Origin: Mesorhizobium metallidurans STM 2683
Lineage (GTDB): Bacteria > Pseudomonadota > Alphaproteobacteria > Rhizobiales > Rhizobiaceae
Length of the DNA stretch: 64,000 nt
Assembly: GCF_000350085.1 (NCBI RefSeq)
Contig: NZ_CAUM01000011.1
Coordinates: 1-64,000, forward strand
Reading direction: 5' to 3'
Of this stretch, positions 1-8,649 are shown one piece after another; position 1 is the stretch's first letter; every line of letters starts with the position of its first letter. The position numbers were made by a program, and so were the translations under genes. The notes under the pieces are model-generated. The model was not told the DNA's origin. It saw nothing but the letters and a program-made list of their open reading frames with translations, and ran no database searches.

Positions 1-2
1 AC

Positions 3-407
3 ATCAACGGCGTCTTCTATTGCAACAGGGCGCTGGTCCCGCATATGCTCGAACGCAGTTACGGCAGGATCGTCAACATCGCCTCGATCGCCGGCAAGGA
101 GGGAAATCCCAACGCGTCGGCCTACAGCACATCGAAGGCGGCGGTGATCGGCATGACCAAGTCGCTCGGCAAGGAGCTGGCCAAGACCAAGGTGACGGTG
201 AACTGCGTCACGCCGGCCGCCGTGCGCACGGCGATCTTCCAGCAGATGAGCCAGCAGCATATCGACTTCATGCTGTCGAAAATACCGATGGCGCGCTTTG
301 GCGAGGTCGAGGAGGTGGCGGCGCTGATCGCATGGATCGCTTCCGAGGAATGCTCCTTTACGACCGCCGCCGTCTTCGACGTTTCCGGCGGCCGCGCCAC
401 CTATTGA
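3..407 (+). CDS. SDR-family oxidoreductase, 3' part
   Basis: C-terminal 134 residues of a short-chain dehydrogenase/reductase; the gene enters from the left edge, and the ATG at 45 is internal because the frame is open from base 3 (reading [12 protein letters not shown]). The Y-x3-K catalytic pair is seen as YSTSK, with the preceding active-site serine in the stretch NIASIAG, and the protein ends in the usual short tail after an SGG motif. SDRs of this FabG-like type reduce or oxidise hydroxyl/keto groups with NAD(P)H in the cytoplasm. The N-terminal nucleotide-binding glycine motif is outside the window, so cofactor preference cannot be read. A convergent ketoglutarate-semialdehyde-type dehydrogenase next door suggests sugar-acid catabolism, which is inference only. 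Confidence 0.85.
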   Translation: MNGVFYCNRALVPHMLERSYGRIVNIASIAGKEGNPNASAYSTSKAAVIGMTKSLGKELAKTKVTVNCVTPAAVRTAIFQQMSQQHIDFMLSKIPMARFGEVEEVAALIAWIASEECSFTTAAVFDVSGGRATY

Positions 408-554
408 GGCAAGGCAGCGACCTCCCAAAGAATGCCTGGCCTTTGCCATGGTAACAATCAGGCGCCTGACAAAAGCGCTATTCGGCTAAAGAGGTCAGGC
501 CGGCATGCCGGATGTCATCCGGGCCTGTTCGCCTGCCTGACTCTCTAAGTTTGA

Positions 555-1994
555 TTAGCCGGCAAACGTATAGGCGGTTTTCACGGTGGTGTAGAATTCC
601 GCCGCGTAGCGGCCCTGTTCGCGCGGGCCGAAGCTCGATCCCTTGCGCCCGCCGAAGGGGACATGGAAATCGACGCCTGCCGTCGGCAGGTTGACCATCA
701 CCATGCCGGCCTCCGAATTGCGCTTGAAATGCGTGGCGTGCTTGAGGCTCGACGTGCAGATGCCCGAGGTCAGCCCGAAAGGTGTGTCGTTGGCCACGGC
801 GAGCGCCTCATCATAGTCCTTGACGCGGATGACGCTGGCGACGGGTCCGAAGATCTCCTCGCGTGAAATGCGCATCGTGTTGCTGGCTCCGGTGAACAGC
901 GCCGGCTGCAGATAGAAGCCGGGCGTTTCGCGATCGAGCCGCTCGCCGCCGAAAGCGAGATCGGCACCCTCCTTGCGGCCGAGGGCGATGTAATCCTCGT
1001 CCTGCTTCAGCTGGCTATCGTCGACGACGGGGCCGATCTGGGTTTTCGCATCGAGGGCATCGCCGACGACCAGCTTGCCCATGCGGTCTTTCAGCGCCTC
1101 GACGAAGCGGTCATGAATGGCGTCGGTGACGACCAGCCGGGACGACGCCGTGCAACGCTGGCCGGTCGAGAAGAAGGCGCCGTTGAGCGCGCAGTCGACG
1201 GCAACGGCCAGGTCCGCATCGTCGAGCACGACGAGCGGGTTCTTGCCGCCCATTTCGAGCTGGAACTTGCGCATGTGCTCGACGCTTGCGGCGGCGACGC
1301 GCTTGCCGGTGCCGACCGAGCCGGTGAAGGTGATGGCGTTGAGGTCGGGACTGTCGAGCATGGCCTGACCGACCACCGATCCCTTGCCCATGACGAGGTT
1401 GAGCACGCCCTTGGGCAGGCCGGCGCGATGCAGGATGTCGACAATGGTCCAGGCGCTCTCGGGGACCAGCTCGGCAGGCTTGAAAACGATGGTGTTGCCG
1501 TGGGCAAGTGCTGGAGCGATCTTCCACGCCGGGATGGCGATGGGGAAATTCCATGGCGTGACGATGCCGACGACGCCGACCGCCTCGCGCGTGACCTCGA
1601 CGCCGACTCCCGGCCGCACGCTCGGAACCAGTTCGCCCGACAGGCGCAGCGCCTCGCCGGCAAAGAAATCGAAGATCTGGGCGGCGCGCACGGTCTCGCC
1701 GATACCTTCGGCCAGCGTCTTGCCTTCCTCGCGCGCCAGGGACCGGCCGATTTCATCTTTCCGCGCGGTGATCTCGTCCGATGCCTTCCTCAGCACTGCA
1801 TGGCGCGCCAGCGGGCCGGAACGCGACCATGCCGCAAACGCTGCTTTCGCCGCCGCGATGGCTTGCCGGGCCTGCTCGGCGCCAGCGGAAGCATATTCGC
1901 CAACCACATCGCCGGTGTTGGATGGATTGATGTTGCGGGAACCGGGCTCGCCCACCCACTCGCCATCGATGAGGTTCTTTCGAAACAGGGTCAT
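555..1994 (-). CDS. Aldehyde dehydrogenase, alpha-ketoglutarate semialdehyde dehydrogenase type
   Basis: A full-length (479 aa) NAD(P)-dependent aldehyde dehydrogenase. Visible family motifs are the cofactor/oxyanion segment TPWNFP, the Rossmann turn FTGSVGTGK, the general-base glutamate in LEMGGKNP, the catalytic cysteine in GQRCTAS and the EEIFGP motif near residue 385. Overall sequence is closest in memory to 2,5-dioxovalerate (alpha-ketoglutarate semialdehyde) dehydrogenases, the last step of non-phosphorylating pentose and hexuronate pathways feeding 2-oxoglutarate. The start is the ATG at 1994, giving the usual N-terminus FRKNLIDGEWV. Substrate assignment is tentative because succinate-semialdehyde dehydrogenases look similar. 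Confidence 0.85.
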   Translation of the reverse strand: MTLFRKNLIDGEWVGEPGSRNINPSNTGDVVGEYASAGAEQARQAIAAAKAAFAAWSRSGPLARHAVLRKASDEITARKDEIGRSLAREEGKTLAEGIGETVRAAQIFDFFAGEALRLSGELVPSVRPGVGVEVTREAVGVVGIVTPWNFPIAIPAWKIAPALAHGNTIVFKPAELVPESAWTIVDILHRAGLPKGVLNLVMGKGSVVGQAMLDSPDLNAITFTGSVGTGKRVAAASVEHMRKFQLEMGGKNPLVVLDDADLAVAVDCALNGAFFSTGQRCTASSRLVVTDAIHDRFVEALKDRMGKLVVGDALDAKTQIGPVVDDSQLKQDEDYIALGRKEGADLAFGGERLDRETPGFYLQPALFTGASNTMRISREEIFGPVASVIRVKDYDEALAVANDTPFGLTSGICTSSLKHATHFKRNSEAGMVMVNLPTAGVDFHVPFGGRKGSSFGPREQGRYAAEFYTTVKTAYTFAG

Positions 1995-2288
1995 GTCGCA
2001 GTCTTCCTAGCCGTTCGGTTGCCGTCTATCTGGACCACCGGCCACCACACCGCAAGACCACGTCGCGGCAAACCTCACCAGAAACCGACGGCCGACCTCA
2101 GCATCGCTCCAGGGCCAGCCGCTTCCCGGCATGTTTTGCGGAACCCGGTTCGTCCTGTTGCGCTGATCACATCATCGTCGATGTCGCGTAGAATGGTCTT
2201 CGCGTTGCGCCACCCGATCCGGAACTGAATTTTTCAGTTTCGCGCCGGACGTCGTTCGCGGACGGCGAGATCTGCCCGGTTCTTGTCG

Positions 2289-2774
2289 TCAGATCGCGAA
2301 AGACCCGAACAGGCAGGCCAGCGTCGCCGCGGCGAAAACGACAAAGAACAGGCTTCTCAGCAGGATATTGCGGCGCAGCTCGTTCATGAAGAGATGGCAT
2401 GCCACGACGGCCGCGACGAACAGGAAGCGCCAGTTCAGCAGCGCCGTCAGGACGCCGGCCTGGCCGAAAGCCCATCTGGCGGCGAGGCCGCCGATGATGG
2501 TCGCGAACAACACGATCACCGTCCAGAAGATGGCATCCGCGGCATTTGTCAGAACGATGCCGGCCGCCCTGATGGGCAGGATCATCATCAGCAGCGCACT
2601 GAAAAAATACACCGCGGCAAGCGGGATGAAAATCCCGGCATCGGCAATGTCGTCGAGGCGTTTGGCGCCGATCGCACCAAAGGGATAGCCATGCCTGGCC
2701 ACCGCCAGGCTCAGCGCCATCAGCAAAGCCGTCAGCACGGCAACCAGTGCGAATGAAGTGAGAGCCTTGCTCAT
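2289..2774 (-). CDS. Hypothetical multi-pass membrane protein
   Basis: A 161-residue protein of unknown function. The chosen start is the ATG at 2774 (MSKALTSFALV), which puts a hydrophobic helix right at the N-terminus; a longer reading from 2843 adds 23 poorly conserved-looking residues. About five hydrophobic segments are visible (residues roughly 5-25, 50-70, 80-105, 115-130 and 140-160), separated by short basic loops such as NELRRN. It stands alone between the aldehyde dehydrogenase and nasA, both on the same strand. No motif suggests a function. Confidence 0.6.
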   Translation of the reverse strand: MSKALTSFALVAVLTALLMALSLAVARHGYPFGAIGAKRLDDIADAGIFIPLAAVYFFSALLMMILPIRAAGIVLTNAADAIFWTVIVLFATIIGGLAARWAFGQAGVLTALLNWRFLFVAAVVACHLFMNELRRNILLRSLFFVVFAAATLACLFGSFAI

Positions 2775-2924
2775 GCCTTGTCCCCGACGAATCGAACAGG
2801 AATGTTGGTAGCCCACCGTCTGTAAATGGCTGGTAAGCGTCAAGGAAGCGCGGTGACCAGGCTTTCGGGAATTGCCTTCACGGCAGAACCGTTCCCCGCC
2901 GCGGGAAGTTCAACGGCAGGCGCC

Positions 2925-5633
2925 TTACTCCGCCGCCTGAAGGCGGCGCGCGTCGATGATGGTCCTGATCTCGGCGCGGCAGGAGCCGCAATTGGTGCCA
3001 GCACCCAGAACGGCGCCGATCGCCGCGACGCTGGCGCAGCCGCCGCGCACCGCTTCCGCGATCTGATTGGCGCCAGTGCCGAAACAGGAACAGACGATGG
3101 CGCCGCGGTTGACGCCGTTGCCGCCCGGCCGTCCGGCGACGATCGCCAGCCGCCCGCGCCGGTCGGCATGGTCCGCGCCCAACTGCTCCACGGCCCAGCT
3201 GCGCGACACCGCGACCGGCACGGGCGCCAGATAGAGCGCGCCGACCAGCCGGCTGCCTGTGAAGCGGGCAAAGCGATAGTGCCCGCCGGCAGCGTCATGA
3301 TAGGCGAGCGTCTCGCTCTGCGCGTCGGCGCCGAGGAGCGAGGCCGCGAAAGCTGTCCAGTCCCGGCCGGCTTGCAGCGCAAGCTCGAGCCGCCAGCCGG
3401 CGGCGCAGCGGGCGAGGCTCCAGTAATCGGCGTCGATCGAGGCCGGCCGTTCTGCAAGCACCGCGAAGCCGAAGGCAGCGGCAGCGAAGCGTTCCAGGCG
3501 CGCGGCGCCGTTCTTCGAGGCCGGCTGGCCTGAAATCGCATCGGTGATCGGCGCCACCAGCGCATCGACGCGGGCGCGGGCGGCGAACTGATCCGTCCAG
3601 TGCATCGGCACGAACACCGAGCCCGGCCGCTGCCGCGCTGTCACCAGCGCGCGCAGTAGCGCTTCGCCATGCACGGTCGAGACCCGCACGATATCGGCGT
3701 CGCCGATGCCGAAGCGCTGCGCATCCGCCGGGTGGATTTCGGCGAAGGGCTCAGCGATGTGCTGGGACAGGCGCGAGCTTTTTCCCGTCCGCGTCATGGT
3801 GTGCCAGTGGTCGCGGACACGGCCGGTGTTGAGGATCAGCGGATAGTCCGGGCTGGTGCGGGTTTCGACGGTTGGGCGGACGGCGATGAAACGCGCCTTG
3901 CCATCGGGCGTGTAGAAGTTACCGTTGGCGAAGAAGCGAACAGGGCCCTCCGGTCGCCGAGCCCAGGCATCCCCCTCTGGCGGCCAGAGGGGGGCGCCTG
4001 GGCTCGGCGCTGGCCACTGGAAAGGCTCGAGTGCGTCATAAGCTTGCGCGTCGACAGCGGCATAAGCGCCAATATCGAAATCCCGCGCGCCGTCATTCTC
4101 GAAGCCCGACAGCGCTGCATGCTCAGCAAACAGCTCCGTCGGCGACACATGCGAAAACGCCTCGGTAAAACCCATCCGTCTGGCCACTTCGGCGACAATC
4201 CACCAGTCGGGTCGTGCCTCGCCTGGCATCGCCATGAACGCCCGCTGGCGCGAGATGCGGCGTTCCGAATTGGTGACGGTGCCGTCCTTTTCGCCCCAGG
4301 CGGCGGCGGGCAGCCGGACATGGGCGTGGCGGACCGTATCGGTGCTTGCCAGCACGTCCGATACCACGACGAAGGGGCAGGCCTTGATTGCCGCCTCGAC
4401 GGCATCGGCATCGGGCATCGAATCGACCGGGTTGGTAGCCATGATCCACAGCGCCTTGATGCGCCCGTCGGCCACCGCCTTGAACATGTCGACCGCTTTC
4501 AGGCCGGGCTTTTCGGCGATATCGGGCGCCTTCCAGAAGCGCTGCACGCGGTCGCGATGCTCGGGGTTTTCGATCTCCATATGGGCGGCCAGCATATTGG
4601 CCATGCCACCAACCTCGCGACCGCCCATGGCGTTGGGCTGGCCGGTCACCGAAAATGGGCCGGCGCCGGGTTTGCCGATGCGGCCAGTGGCGAGATGGCA
4701 GTTGATGATGGCGTTGACCTTGTCGGTACCCGAGGACGACTGGTTCACGCCCTGGCTGTAGACGGTGACGGTCTTCGCGGTTGCCGCAAACAGGCTGTAG
4801 AAGCGGACAAGCTCGTCCTCGCTCAGGCCGGTGGCGGCGGCGATGCCGGCGAGGTCGAGCTTCGAGGCGGCGAAAAGGGCTTGCCCGAAGCCGGTCGTAT
4901 GCGCCGTGATATAGGCGCGGTCCAGCGCGTTATGCTGGCCAAGATACGCAAGCAGCCCCATGAACAGCGCGACGTCACCGTCCGGCGCGATCGCCAGATG
5001 CAGGTCGGCGATGTCAGATGTCATGGTGCGGCGCGGATCGACCAGCACCACCTTCATCTCCGGCCGTTTTTCCCGTGCCGCCGCGATGCGCTGGTAGAGT
5101 ACGGGATGGCACCAGGCGAGATTGGAGCCGACCAGCACGATCAGGTCGGCAAGTTCCAGATCCTCGTAATTGCCTGGTACGGTGTCCGAGCCGAAGGCGC
5201 GGCGGTGACCGGCGACCGAAGAGGCCATGCACAGGCGCGAATTGGTGTCGATATTGGCCGAGCCGATGAACCCTTTCATCAGCTTGTTGGCGACATAATA
5301 GTCCTCGGTCAGCAACTGGCCGGAGACGTAGAAGGCGACCGCGTCGGGGCCGTGCTCGGCGATGGTTTGCGAAAAGGTCGAGGCGACGCGATCGAGCGCC
5401 TCGTCCCAGCCGGTTTGGCGGCCGTGGATTTCGGGATGGAGCAGCCTGCCGTCAAGGTCGATGGTCTCGGCAAGTGCGGAACCCTTGGAGCAAAGCCGGC
5501 CGAAATTCGCGGGATGATCGGGGTCGCCGCGGACGGTTACTTGCCCGTCCGCGGCGACCTTCGCCAGCACGCCGCAACCCACCCCGCAATAGGGGCAGGT
5601 GGTCCTCACCTCGCGCGCTTCGTCAATCTGCAT
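2925..5633 (-). CDS. nasA: Assimilatory nitrate reductase catalytic subunit
   Basis: A 902-aa molybdopterin oxidoreductase that reduces nitrate to nitrite in the cytoplasm. The N-terminal [4Fe-4S] ligands are C13, C16, C20 and C48 (CPYCGVGC plus LCSKG). The molybdopterin core follows, with NSRLCMASS supplying a likely molybdenum cysteine near residue 134, and the dinucleotide-binding domain near residues 600-710. The last 70 residues carry a BFD-like [2Fe-2S] domain (CSCFG and CGSC), typical of NasA forms that take electrons directly or via NAD(P)H partners. No Tat signal is present, which excludes periplasmic NapA. It is the last gene of narK-nirB-nirD-nasA, starting 4 bases after the nirD stop. 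Confidence 0.95.
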   Translation of the reverse strand: MQIDEAREVRTTCPYCGVGCGVLAKVAADGQVTVRGDPDHPANFGRLCSKGSALAETIDLDGRLLHPEIHGRQTGWDEALDRVASTFSQTIAEHGPDAVAFYVSGQLLTEDYYVANKLMKGFIGSANIDTNSRLCMASSVAGHRRAFGSDTVPGNYEDLELADLIVLVGSNLAWCHPVLYQRIAAAREKRPEMKVVLVDPRRTMTSDIADLHLAIAPDGDVALFMGLLAYLGQHNALDRAYITAHTTGFGQALFAASKLDLAGIAAATGLSEDELVRFYSLFAATAKTVTVYSQGVNQSSSGTDKVNAIINCHLATGRIGKPGAGPFSVTGQPNAMGGREVGGMANMLAAHMEIENPEHRDRVQRFWKAPDIAEKPGLKAVDMFKAVADGRIKALWIMATNPVDSMPDADAVEAAIKACPFVVVSDVLASTDTVRHAHVRLPAAAWGEKDGTVTNSERRISRQRAFMAMPGEARPDWWIVAEVARRMGFTEAFSHVSPTELFAEHAALSGFENDGARDFDIGAYAAVDAQAYDALEPFQWPAPSPGAPLWPPEGDAWARRPEGPVRFFANGNFYTPDGKARFIAVRPTVETRTSPDYPLILNTGRVRDHWHTMTRTGKSSRLSQHIAEPFAEIHPADAQRFGIGDADIVRVSTVHGEALLRALVTARQRPGSVFVPMHWTDQFAARARVDALVAPITDAISGQPASKNGAARLERFAAAAFGFAVLAERPASIDADYWSLARCAAGWRLELALQAGRDWTAFAASLLGADAQSETLAYHDAAGGHYRFARFTGSRLVGALYLAPVPVAVSRSWAVEQLGADHADRRGRLAIVAGRPGGNGVNRGAIVCSCFGTGANQIAEAVRGGCASVAAIGAVLGAGTNCGSCRAEIRTIIDARRLQAAE

Positions 5634-5637
5634 GTGT

Positions 5638-5967
5638 TCAGGCCGCGCGGCTGGCCAGCGCTTCGAGCGCCAGGAACAGCCGCTCGCCGTCGACCTTCAC
5701 GGGGATCGTGCGTACCGTACCTTCGTCGGCGCCGAGCGCCTTGCCGGTTTCCAGCGAGATCACCCAATTGTGCAAGGGGCACGTCACCGCCACGCCATGG
5801 ACGATGCCCTGGCTGAGCGGCCCGCCCTTGTGCGGGCAATGGTCATCGATGGCGTAGACCTGATCGTCCGCCGTGCGGAAGACGGCGATTTTCCCCTCAG
5901 GAGTGTCGACGCAGCGCGCGCCACGGCGGGGGATGTCGGAGATGGAGCCGATGGCGATCCAGGTCAT
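5638..5967 (-). CDS. nirD: Nitrite reductase (NADH) small subunit, Rieske-type
   Basis: A 109-residue Rieske-fold protein, the normal size for NirD. The two cluster-ligand pairs are complete: C-x-H in CPHKGG and C-x2-H in CPLHNW, so unlike some enterobacterial NirD proteins this one should hold a [2Fe-2S] cluster. It partners NirB in cytoplasmic reduction of nitrite to ammonium. It lies between nirB and nasA; 211 bases containing an inverted repetitive element separate it from nirB, while nasA follows at once. Confidence 0.93.
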   Translation of the reverse strand: MTWIAIGSISDIPRRGARCVDTPEGKIAVFRTADDQVYAIDDHCPHKGGPLSQGIVHGVAVTCPLHNWVISLETGKALGADEGTVRTIPVKVDGERLFLALEALASRAA

Positions 5968-6007
5968 TGGGGCATCCCTGCCTTTGCTTGATAAGAATTC
6001 GCCGAGG

Positions 6008-6165
6008 CACCCCCCTCTGTCCTGCCGGACATCTCCCCCTCAAGGGGGGAGATCGGATGTCGTGACGGCTTTCGCCAATCGCCAACGTTGGCCGAAGGGC
6101 TAAGAGGCTGAAACTGCCAATCTTCCCCCTTGAGGGGGAGATGGCCGGCAGGCCAGAGGGGGGTG
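6008..6165. repeat. Inverted pair of palindromic intergenic repeats between nirB and nirD
   Basis: Two copies of a roughly 46-base element lie in opposite orientation at 6008-6053 and 6120-6165. Each has a C-run/G-run hairpin (CTCCCCCTCAAGGGGGGAGAT in one, its counterpart in the other) and a flanking CTGCCGG segment. Read on either strand the pair would form a large cruciform or RNA stem. Elements of this composition are common between genes in Mesorhizobium (from memory). Here it sits inside an operon and could stabilise or attenuate the nirB-nirD message. Confidence 0.75.
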
Positions 6166-6178
6166 ACTCGCGCCGACA

Positions 6179-8629
6179 TCACTCGGCAGCCTCCGCAAAC
6201 CCGACCGAAGCCATCGGCCGGAATTCGTGCTTGTCCTTGCCGGACACGCGCTCCGACCACGGGTCGACCTGGGCGAATTTCTGGCTGAAGACGAAGCGCT
6301 CGTAATAGGCCTTGCGCTTCTCGCCATCGTCCATGATCTGGCGCTTGATCTCTTCTATGCCGATGCGCTTGGCCCATTTGTAGATGCGCTCGAGATAGCG
6401 GCCCTGCTCGCGGTACATCTGCGTCAGCGCCACGATATGCTCCAGTGCCTCGTCCTCGGTCCTGACCAGGCCGAGCACTTCGGTGCCCTTGATGTCGAGG
6501 CCGGCGGCACCGGCGAAATGGATCTCGTAGCCACTGTCGACGCAGATGACACCGACATCCTTGCAGGTCGCCTCGGCGCAATTGCGGGGGCAACCCGACA
6601 CCGCCATCTTGACCTTGGCCGGGGTCCACGAGCCCCACATGAATTTCTCGATGCGGATGCCCAGTCCCGTCGAATCCTGCGTGCCGAAGCGGCACCAGTC
6701 GGAGCCGACGCAGGTCTTCACCGTGCGCAGCCCCTTGGCGTAGGCATGGCCGGAGACGAAACCGGCATGGCCGAGATCGGCCCACACCGCCGGCAGGTCC
6801 TCCTTGCGGATGCCGAGCATATCGATGCGCTGGCCGCCGGTGACCTTGACCATCGGGATCTCGAACTTGTCGACGACATCGGCGATGGCGCGCAGTTCGG
6901 CGGCATTGGTGACGCCGCCCCACATGCGCGGCACCACCGAATAGGTGCCGTCCTTCTGGATGTTGGCGTGGACGCGTTCGTTGACGAAGCGCGACTGATA
7001 GTCGTCGGCATAGTCATCCGGCCAGTCGCAGACGAGATAATAGTTGAGCGCCGGCCGGCATTTGGCGCAGCCGCAGGAGGTTGTCCATTCCAGTTCCTGC
7101 ATGACGGCCGGAATGGTCTTCAGGCCCTTGGCCTTGATCAGCCTGCGCACCTCGTCATGGCCGAGCGTGGTACAGCCGCACATCGGCTGGACGGCGGCCG
7201 GATTGTATTTGTCGCCAAGGGTCAGCACCATCAGCTTCTCGACGAGCCCGGTGCAGGAGCCGCAGGAGGCCGACGCCTTGGTGTGGGCGCGCACATCGTC
7301 CAGCGAGGTCAGGCCCTTGGCCGTGATCGCGCCGGTGATCTTTCCCTTGCAAACGCCGTTGCAGCCGCAGATTTCCGCATCATCCGGCAAGGCTGCAACG
7401 GCCGCCATAGGGTCCAGCGGGGCACCCCCCTGGTAGGATTGGCCGAAGATCAGCGTATCGCGCATCTCCGAAATGTCGGTCTGCTTCTTCTTGAGGTCGT
7501 TGAACCAGGCGCCGTCGCCCGTCTCGCCATAGAGCACGGTGCCGATGATGCGGTCGTCCTTGAGCACCAGGCGCTTGTAGACGCCGGCAGCGGCGTCGCG
7601 CAGCACGATCTCCTGGCGGTCCTCGCCCTCGGCGAAGTCGCCGAGCGAGAACAGCTCTATGCCGGTGACCTTGAGCTTGGTCGGCGTGTCCATGTGGACG
7701 AAGGCCGCTTTCTCGTCGCCGGCAAGCTGGCTGGCGGCAACGCGCGCCATCTCGTAGAGGGGGGCCACCAACCCGTAGACCATGCCGTTGACCTCGGCGC
7801 ATTCGCCGAGCGCGTAGATGTCGGGGTCGTTGCTGCGCATGCCGGCATCGACGACGATGCCACGATTGACGGCTATGCCGGCCTCCTTGGCGAGCGCCGC
7901 GTTCGGCCGGATGCCCACCGCCATGACGACCAGCGTCGCCGGGATGACGGTGCCGTCGGTGAGCTCGACCTGCTCAACCTTGCCGTTGCCGGTGATCGCC
8001 TGGGTGTTGGCCTTGGTGATGACCTTGATGCCGCGCTGCTCGACGGCCCGCTGCAGCAGATAGCCGGCGGCCGGATCGAGCTGGCGCTCCATCAGCGTCG
8101 GCATGACATGCAGCACGGTGACGTCCATGCCTTGCGCGTTGAGGCCGGCCGCGGCCTCCAGGCCAAGCAGGCCGCCACCGATGACCACGGCCTTGGCGCG
8201 CGACTGGGCGGCGAGCAGCATCGCCTGCACATCGTCGAGGTCGCGATAGGTGAGTACGCCTGGCAGATCATGGCCTGGCACGGGGATGATGAACGGCACC
8301 GAACCGCTGGCGATGACCAGCTTGTCGTAGGGCTCGGTGACGCCATGATCGGAGGTGACGGTCTTCGCCTGGCGGTCGATGGCGACGATCTTGTGGCCCT
8401 TGTAGAGGGTGATGCCGTTGGCGATGTACCAGCCGTCGCCATGGATGATGATTTCCTCATAGGCCTTTTCGCCGGAGAGAACCGGCGACAGCATGATGCG
8501 GTCGTAGTTCACCCTGGGCTCGGCGTTGAAGATGGTGACCTGGTAGCGGCCGGGCGCCTTTTCCAGGAGGTGCTCCAGCATGCGCCCGGGGGCCATGCCG
8601 TTGCCGATGATGACGAGCTTTTCGGTCAT
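6179..8629 (-). CDS. nirB: Nitrite reductase (NADH) large subunit
   Basis: An 816-aa sirohaem- and FAD-containing enzyme reducing nitrite to ammonium. In order: an FAD/NAD(P)-binding domain beginning VIIGNGMAPGRM, with a second dinucleotide fold near residue 140 (VVIGGGLLGLEAA); a BFD-like [2Fe-2S] domain with CGCNGVC and CGSC; a second cysteine-rich segment; the ferredoxin-like half domain; and the sirohaem/[4Fe-4S] ligands in CVGSDWCRFG and SGCPRNCAE near residues 640-690. The start at 8629 matches the family N-terminus MTEKLVIIGNG; a GTG at 8653 would overlap the narK stop and is the alternative. It is downstream of narK and upstream of nirD. Confidence 0.95.
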   Translation of the reverse strand: MTEKLVIIGNGMAPGRMLEHLLEKAPGRYQVTIFNAEPRVNYDRIMLSPVLSGEKAYEEIIIHGDGWYIANGITLYKGHKIVAIDRQAKTVTSDHGVTEPYDKLVIASGSVPFIIPVPGHDLPGVLTYRDLDDVQAMLLAAQSRAKAVVIGGGLLGLEAAAGLNAQGMDVTVLHVMPTLMERQLDPAAGYLLQRAVEQRGIKVITKANTQAITGNGKVEQVELTDGTVIPATLVVMAVGIRPNAALAKEAGIAVNRGIVVDAGMRSNDPDIYALGECAEVNGMVYGLVAPLYEMARVAASQLAGDEKAAFVHMDTPTKLKVTGIELFSLGDFAEGEDRQEIVLRDAAAGVYKRLVLKDDRIIGTVLYGETGDGAWFNDLKKKQTDISEMRDTLIFGQSYQGGAPLDPMAAVAALPDDAEICGCNGVCKGKITGAITAKGLTSLDDVRAHTKASASCGSCTGLVEKLMVLTLGDKYNPAAVQPMCGCTTLGHDEVRRLIKAKGLKTIPAVMQELEWTTSCGCAKCRPALNYYLVCDWPDDYADDYQSRFVNERVHANIQKDGTYSVVPRMWGGVTNAAELRAIADVVDKFEIPMVKVTGGQRIDMLGIRKEDLPAVWADLGHAGFVSGHAYAKGLRTVKTCVGSDWCRFGTQDSTGLGIRIEKFMWGSWTPAKVKMAVSGCPRNCAEATCKDVGVICVDSGYEIHFAGAAGLDIKGTEVLGLVRTEDEALEHIVALTQMYREQGRYLERIYKWAKRIGIEEIKRQIMDDGEKRKAYYERFVFSQKFAQVDPWSERVSGKDKHEFRPMASVGFAEAAE

Positions 8630-8649
8630 GGTCCTGATCCGCTCCGGCC

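Noticed and set aside
3669..5816. A 715-codon frame antisense to nasA
   Set aside because: No recognisable domains; nasA and nirD on the minus strand explain the region fully.
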